Of a stretch of 64,000 bases of DNA, positions 63,040 through 64,000 are shown piece after piece; position 1 is the first letter of the stretch; each line of letters starts with the position of its first letter. Below the pieces are notes generated by a model that saw only the letters and a program-made list of their open reading frames with translations, was not told the DNA's origin and made no database searches. Source of the stretch: Saksenaea vasiformis B4078 (taxonomy: Eukaryota; Mucoromycota; Mucoromycetes; Mucorales; Saksenaeaceae); NCBI GenBank assembly GCA_000697055.1, contig JNDT01001891.1, forward strand, positions 43,817 to 107,816. Direction: 5' to 3'. Position numbers and translations under genes: made by a program.

Positions 63040-63305
63040 CAGCACTGAAAAAGAGAAAGGAGCAGTAGAAAAAAAAAGAATGGCACTTAAAAAAAAGGAC
63101 GGTAGTAAAAAAGATGGTAGTAAAAAAGACGGCAGTGAAAAAAGGACGGCAGTGAAAAAAGGACGGCAGTGAAAAAAGGACGGCAGTGAGAAAAAAGATG
63201 GCAGTGAAAAAAGGACGGCAGTGAGAAAAAAGATGGCAGTGAAAAAAGGACGGCAGTGAGAAAAAAGATGGCAGTGAGAAAAAAAAAGGACAGTCAAAAA
63301 AAAAA
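63040..63305. repeat. A-rich minisatellite (GACGGCAGTGAAAAAAG units)
   Basis: About a dozen units of 13-19 bases alternate GACGGCAGTGAAAAAA and GATGGCAGTGAGAAAA forms, degenerating toward the left. It starts just after the hAT transposase stop, on its 3' side. Confidence 0.9.
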
Positions 63306-63330
63306 AAAAGGAGCAGAGAAAGAGGCAGGT

Positions 63331-64000
63331 CTACTCTAAAATCTTCAGCCATGACTGAACAAGCGTACTCTGTAGCAATGTCTCCGGCTTCATCTTGTTG
63401 CGTTGAAAGGGTATAAAAAATTTGGCCCGCGAGAAACAACGCTCGGAAGGTACTGACGATGCCGGAATGGACAAGTACTGGGGAGCCATATTTGCGAGCT
63501 GGGGCCACTGGCGGCTGCGGTTCTGCCAGTACTCCAACACCGCCGTGTCCTCATCTGTGGGCGTTTCGTTCACATATTCCGTAAGTTGGTCCTCACGGGG
63601 CCGACTTTGAAACAGATGGAAACCGGGTTTTTGTGCAGCGAGCGATTGTTGTGTGGTCCGAAAACCTTCCTCCCACGCTTCAGTAACGCACGAAGTCGAC
63701 AACGCAATCCACTCCTCTTCCCACTCCTGATCTTTCCACCAGCGAAATTTGGCACGTGTGTCCATGGCGGTTGCGATTGCGTAGACTGGCCCATCCGTAT
63801 GTGCGTAATATTGTTGGAGCTTTTGCTGTGCAATTTCCGTTGCATACGATAGCTCGGGGTATCTCTATTCGAAGATATTGGTTAGACTGATATTGTATAT
63901 GGTCCTTGCTCTTACCAAGCCGTCATTTTCGCGATATGCTTCTAGGTGGTCAAGAAGCACGTTGTATCCGATGATGGTACTCGAAAGGGATGGATATTCG
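63331..64000 (-). CDS. hAT transposase, C-terminal part (partial, enters from the right edge)
   Basis: Exons 63864-63331 and at least 64000-63916 join across a 51-base GT-AG intron; 206 residues visible. RYPELSYATEIAQQKLQQYY and VYAIATAMDTRAKFRWW match the hAT RNase-H/insertion region, which places the last catalytic acidic residue outside or near the edge. The end is the hAT dimerisation domain: EYWQNRSRQWPQLANMAPQY, PASSVPSERCFSRAK (the SxxSERxFS signature) and a final STLVQSWLK helix. No frameshift is visible in the part present, so the element may be intact. Confidence 0.92.

Larger units (their letters stand above)
62690..64000 (-). mobile_element. hAT-superfamily DNA transposon (one end plus transposase 3' part; runs off the window)
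   Basis: The left end TAGAGATCAGCATGAATAAA (62690-62709) resembles hAT termini of the TAGRGNT type. It is followed by repeated ATTCGAATATT/GAATATTCATATTCG subterminal palindromes to about 62815, the usual transposase-binding array of hAT elements. The transposase is read inward from beyond the right edge. An A-rich minisatellite lies between the end and the gene. Confidence 0.75.

Noticed and set aside
63000..63330. The short repeats near the right end as a CRISPR array
   Set aside because: Units are adjacent and degenerate, with no unique spacers, in a eukaryotic transposon; it is a minisatellite.

Overview
This window is nuclear DNA of a filamentous fungus, most likely an early-diverging one of the Mucoromycota type. 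The evidence is short introns (mostly 45-90 bases, GT-AG), single genes with up to 13 exons, spliceosomal and capping machinery of fungal type, a very large Sel1-repeat protein, and decayed eukaryotic RNA-guided nuclease (Fanzor-like), pogo/Tigger-like and hAT transposons. No species can be named from the sequence alone. All multi-exon models were built by hand from splice signals; reading frame closes across every junction in each model given as confident.

Layout, left to right. 0-7 kb: a MAK/RCK/Ime2-type kinase (-) and an unrecognised coiled-coil protein (+). 7-10 kb: gene-free, repeat-bearing. 10.4-13.8 kb: mRNA guanylyltransferase with a huge disordered tail (+). 14.8-18.4 kb: a DEAD-box helicase (-) with four RanBP2-type zinc fingers and a WG-repeat tail. 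20.8-25.8 kb: a small acidic protein (-), a four-helix membrane protein (-), an Asp-rich surface protein (+) and V-ATPase subunit D (-). 28.2-31.6 kb: SDH assembly factor 1 (+), a twin-CX9C protein (-) and a DUF4211/CCDC82-like protein with a PCNA-binding motif (+). 32.9-36.3 kb: two convergent type I membrane proteins sharing a cytoplasmic tail motif. 37.4-38.4 kb: a Tigger-like transposase relic. 41.6-47.3 kb: a 1719-residue Sel1-repeat protein. 50.2-52.5 kb: a secreted pepsin-like protease (+) and a PPIL1-type cyclophilin (-) made of tiny exons. 52.9-53.2 kb: a first Fanzor-like relic (-). 55.1-56.0 kb: a SNIP1/Pml1 FHA protein (+). 57.3-60.5 kb: a nearly complete but broken Fanzor-like nuclease (+). 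62.3 kb: an initiator tRNA-Met (-). 62.7-64.0 kb: one end and the transposase 3' part of a hAT element (-).

Several genes concern RNA: capping enzyme, helicase, PPIL1 and SNIP1 (both spliceosome-associated in other organisms) and initiator tRNA. Others serve mitochondria (SDH6, CHCHD5-like) or organelle acidification (VMA8). They are not operons; each has its own promoter space, with several tightly convergent pairs. The gaps are filled by a dispersed repeat family with a palindromic core, seen at least six times.
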